Assembly: GCA_009782785.1 (NCBI GenBank)
Contig: WRIJ01000006.1
Location: 62,001 to 126,000 of the forward strand
Length of the DNA stretch: 64,000 nt
DNA from: Propionibacteriaceae bacterium
GTDB lineage: Bacteria; Actinomycetota; Actinomycetes; Propionibacteriales; Propionibacteriaceae
Direction of reading: 5' to 3'
The position numbers and the translations under genes were made by a program. Below, piece after piece: positions 63,159 to 64,000 of this stretch (position 1 is its first letter; the number at the start of each line of letters is the position of its first letter). The notes below the pieces were generated by a model. The model was not told the origin of the DNA. It saw nothing but the letters and a program-made list of their open reading frames with translations, and ran no database searches.

Positions 63159-64000
63159 ATGAGCAGGACCAGCAGGTGGAGTGCATGGCGCACACTACCG
63201 CGTACTGCCTGGTCTCGGATATCTGAAGCATTTCACAATTTTAGTACAGGATTATGGCAGTCGGGGCGCCCAGTGTGGGTTCTAGCTATTGTTGCCAGTA
63301 TCGGGTTAGTGGCTGGTTTCGCCCTCTCAGGCCTCGTACGCTCTCCAGCGGATGTCAATACAGGTCAGGGCACAGCTGAAGGTCTCATCACGGCCAAGGT
63401 GGAAGCCCGCCAGATCACTGCCACTGTTGTTGGGCGAGCTGAGATCGCGTTCGCTGATTTGGTCTATGTGGAACCCTCCACCCCAGAAGGCGCTTTGAGT
63501 GCCATCGTCACTGGAGCCGTGCCAGCAGTGGGGAGCCAACTGAAAGCCGGCAGTGTTGTGCTTGAAGTATCAGGACGTCCGGTGTTCGTTTTGCCAGGAA
63601 ATTTCGGGGCCTATCGCAGTCTTGGTCCAGACTCCCATGGCCCTGATGTGGCACAGCTACGTGCCGCCTTGAATGGTTTGGGACTCAACGCAGGCACTCC
63701 AGGTAATCAGGAATATGATGCTGCGCTTGCCGACGCCGTACGGTCCCTCTACACCAAGGCAGGATATGCACCGCCAGGAAGCCAAGACAGTTCACTATCT
63801 TCAGCAGTACGCGGTGCTCGCGACGCGCTCACTGAAGCCAATGAGCAGCTTGACCAAGCCAAAAAGGATCTCGCCAGTGCTAAGGCCGATCTGAAGTCTG
63901 CAAAAACTCAGTTGTCCAAGGCCAGCGATGCGACAGAACGTGCGATGGCCCAAGAGGCAGTGAAAACAGCCCAAGGTATGGTCGACGGCTGTGAAACCCA
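63159..64000 (+). CDS. HlyD-type adaptor with peptidoglycan-binding domain (partial, runs off the window)
   Basis: Open from ATG 63159 (AGGGAG at 63148-63153) to the end without stop, 280 codons seen. A cytoplasmic N-terminus, a membrane helix at about 39-60 (VWVLAIVASIGLVAGFALSG), a beta-rich segment ('VGRAEIAFADLVYVEPS'), a peptidoglycan-binding-like domain (about 150-205, 'GPDVAQLRAALNGLGL') and a coiled coil ('LDQAKKDLASAKADLKSAK'). This is the actinobacterial adaptor usually encoded with MacB-type ABC transporters. Partners would lie beyond the window. Confidence 0.8.
   Translation, partial: MSRTSRWSAWRTLPRTAWSRISEAFHNFSTGLWQSGRPVWVLAIVASIGLVAGFALSGLVRSPADVNTGQGTAEGLITAKVEARQITATVVGRAEIAFADLVYVEPSTPEGALSAIVTGAVPAVGSQLKAGSVVLEVSGRPVFVLPGNFGAYRSLGPDSHGPDVAQLRAALNGLGLNAGTPGNQEYDAALADAVRSLYTKAGYAPPGSQDSSLSSAVRGARDALTEANEQLDQAKKDLASAKADLKSAKTQLSKASDATERAMAQEAVKTAQGMVDGCET

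Noticed and set aside
1..64000. Apparent abundance of CGTAC/GTACG words
   Set aside because: Counts by eye in a few segments were near chance for GTAC; the flanking bias could be codon context. Needs a computed word count.

Overview
This 64 kb window is actinobacterial chromosome with moderate G+C (a little over half by eye). The clade is indicated by an AdnA/AdnB helicase-nuclease pair, MihF, a SepIVA-like protein, DUF3107 and DUF3117 proteins, GlgA divergent from GlgC, many GTG starts, and genes starting 6-7 nt after a TANNNT box (probable leaderless mRNAs). The order rbfA-truB-ribF-rpsO-pnp-dapB-rnj and the metK-priA-fmt-rsmB run are common in Propionibacteriaceae and relatives, but family placement is a guess.

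Layout. 0-8.2 kb: end of infB, then rbfA, truB, ribF, rpsO, pnp, dapB, RNase J and rpmB (translation, ribosome maturation, RNA decay). 8.2-21.5 kb: recG, a flavin-fold oxidase, rsmD, coaD, sepIVA-like, DUF177, rpmF, rnc, gtrA, smc, ftsY, rpe and thrC. 21.6-26.1 kb: a two-gene 2-oxoacid dehydrogenase (E2 with a long acidic linker; fused E1 alpha-beta). 26.1-37.4 kb (minus strand): a tightly packed ten-gene operon, in transcription order TelA, unknown 177-aa protein, CbbX-type AAA ATPase, four-helix membrane protein, coiled-coil protein, PknG-like kinase, PP2C phosphatase, VWA protein, FHA protein and DUF3107. It resembles the TerY-phosphorylation triad (VWA + kinase + PP2C) of tellurium-resistance-type loci, and is the most interesting system in the window. 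37.5-43.6 kb: divergent adnA-adnB recombination nuclease. 43.6-48.8 kb: rhodanese lipoprotein, tRNA-Gly(TCC), lysozyme-like membrane protein, dapD/dapE, LOG protein and small proteins. 48.8-58.1 kb: glgA/glgC, mihF, gmk, rpoZ, metK, priA, fmt and rsmB. 58.1-58.5 kb: a 26-bp tandem array. 58.5-59.6 kb: leuB.

59.6-64 kb is the accessory part. It holds a broken DNA cytosine methyltransferase joined to the 3' end of a lipoprotein gene, then two full lipoprotein paralogues, each preceded by a near-identical ~174-bp block. Each block carries an operator-like palindrome and a TTGACA promoter whose spacer contains a G7 or G6 run. Another lipoprotein 3' remnant lies between them. The window ends inside a gene for an HlyD-type adaptor with a peptidoglycan-binding domain.

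A family of small palindromic repeats (core TCATTCTGCGGA) occurs three times: inside the 3' end of truB, upstream of the LOG gene, and at the end of the 26-bp array.
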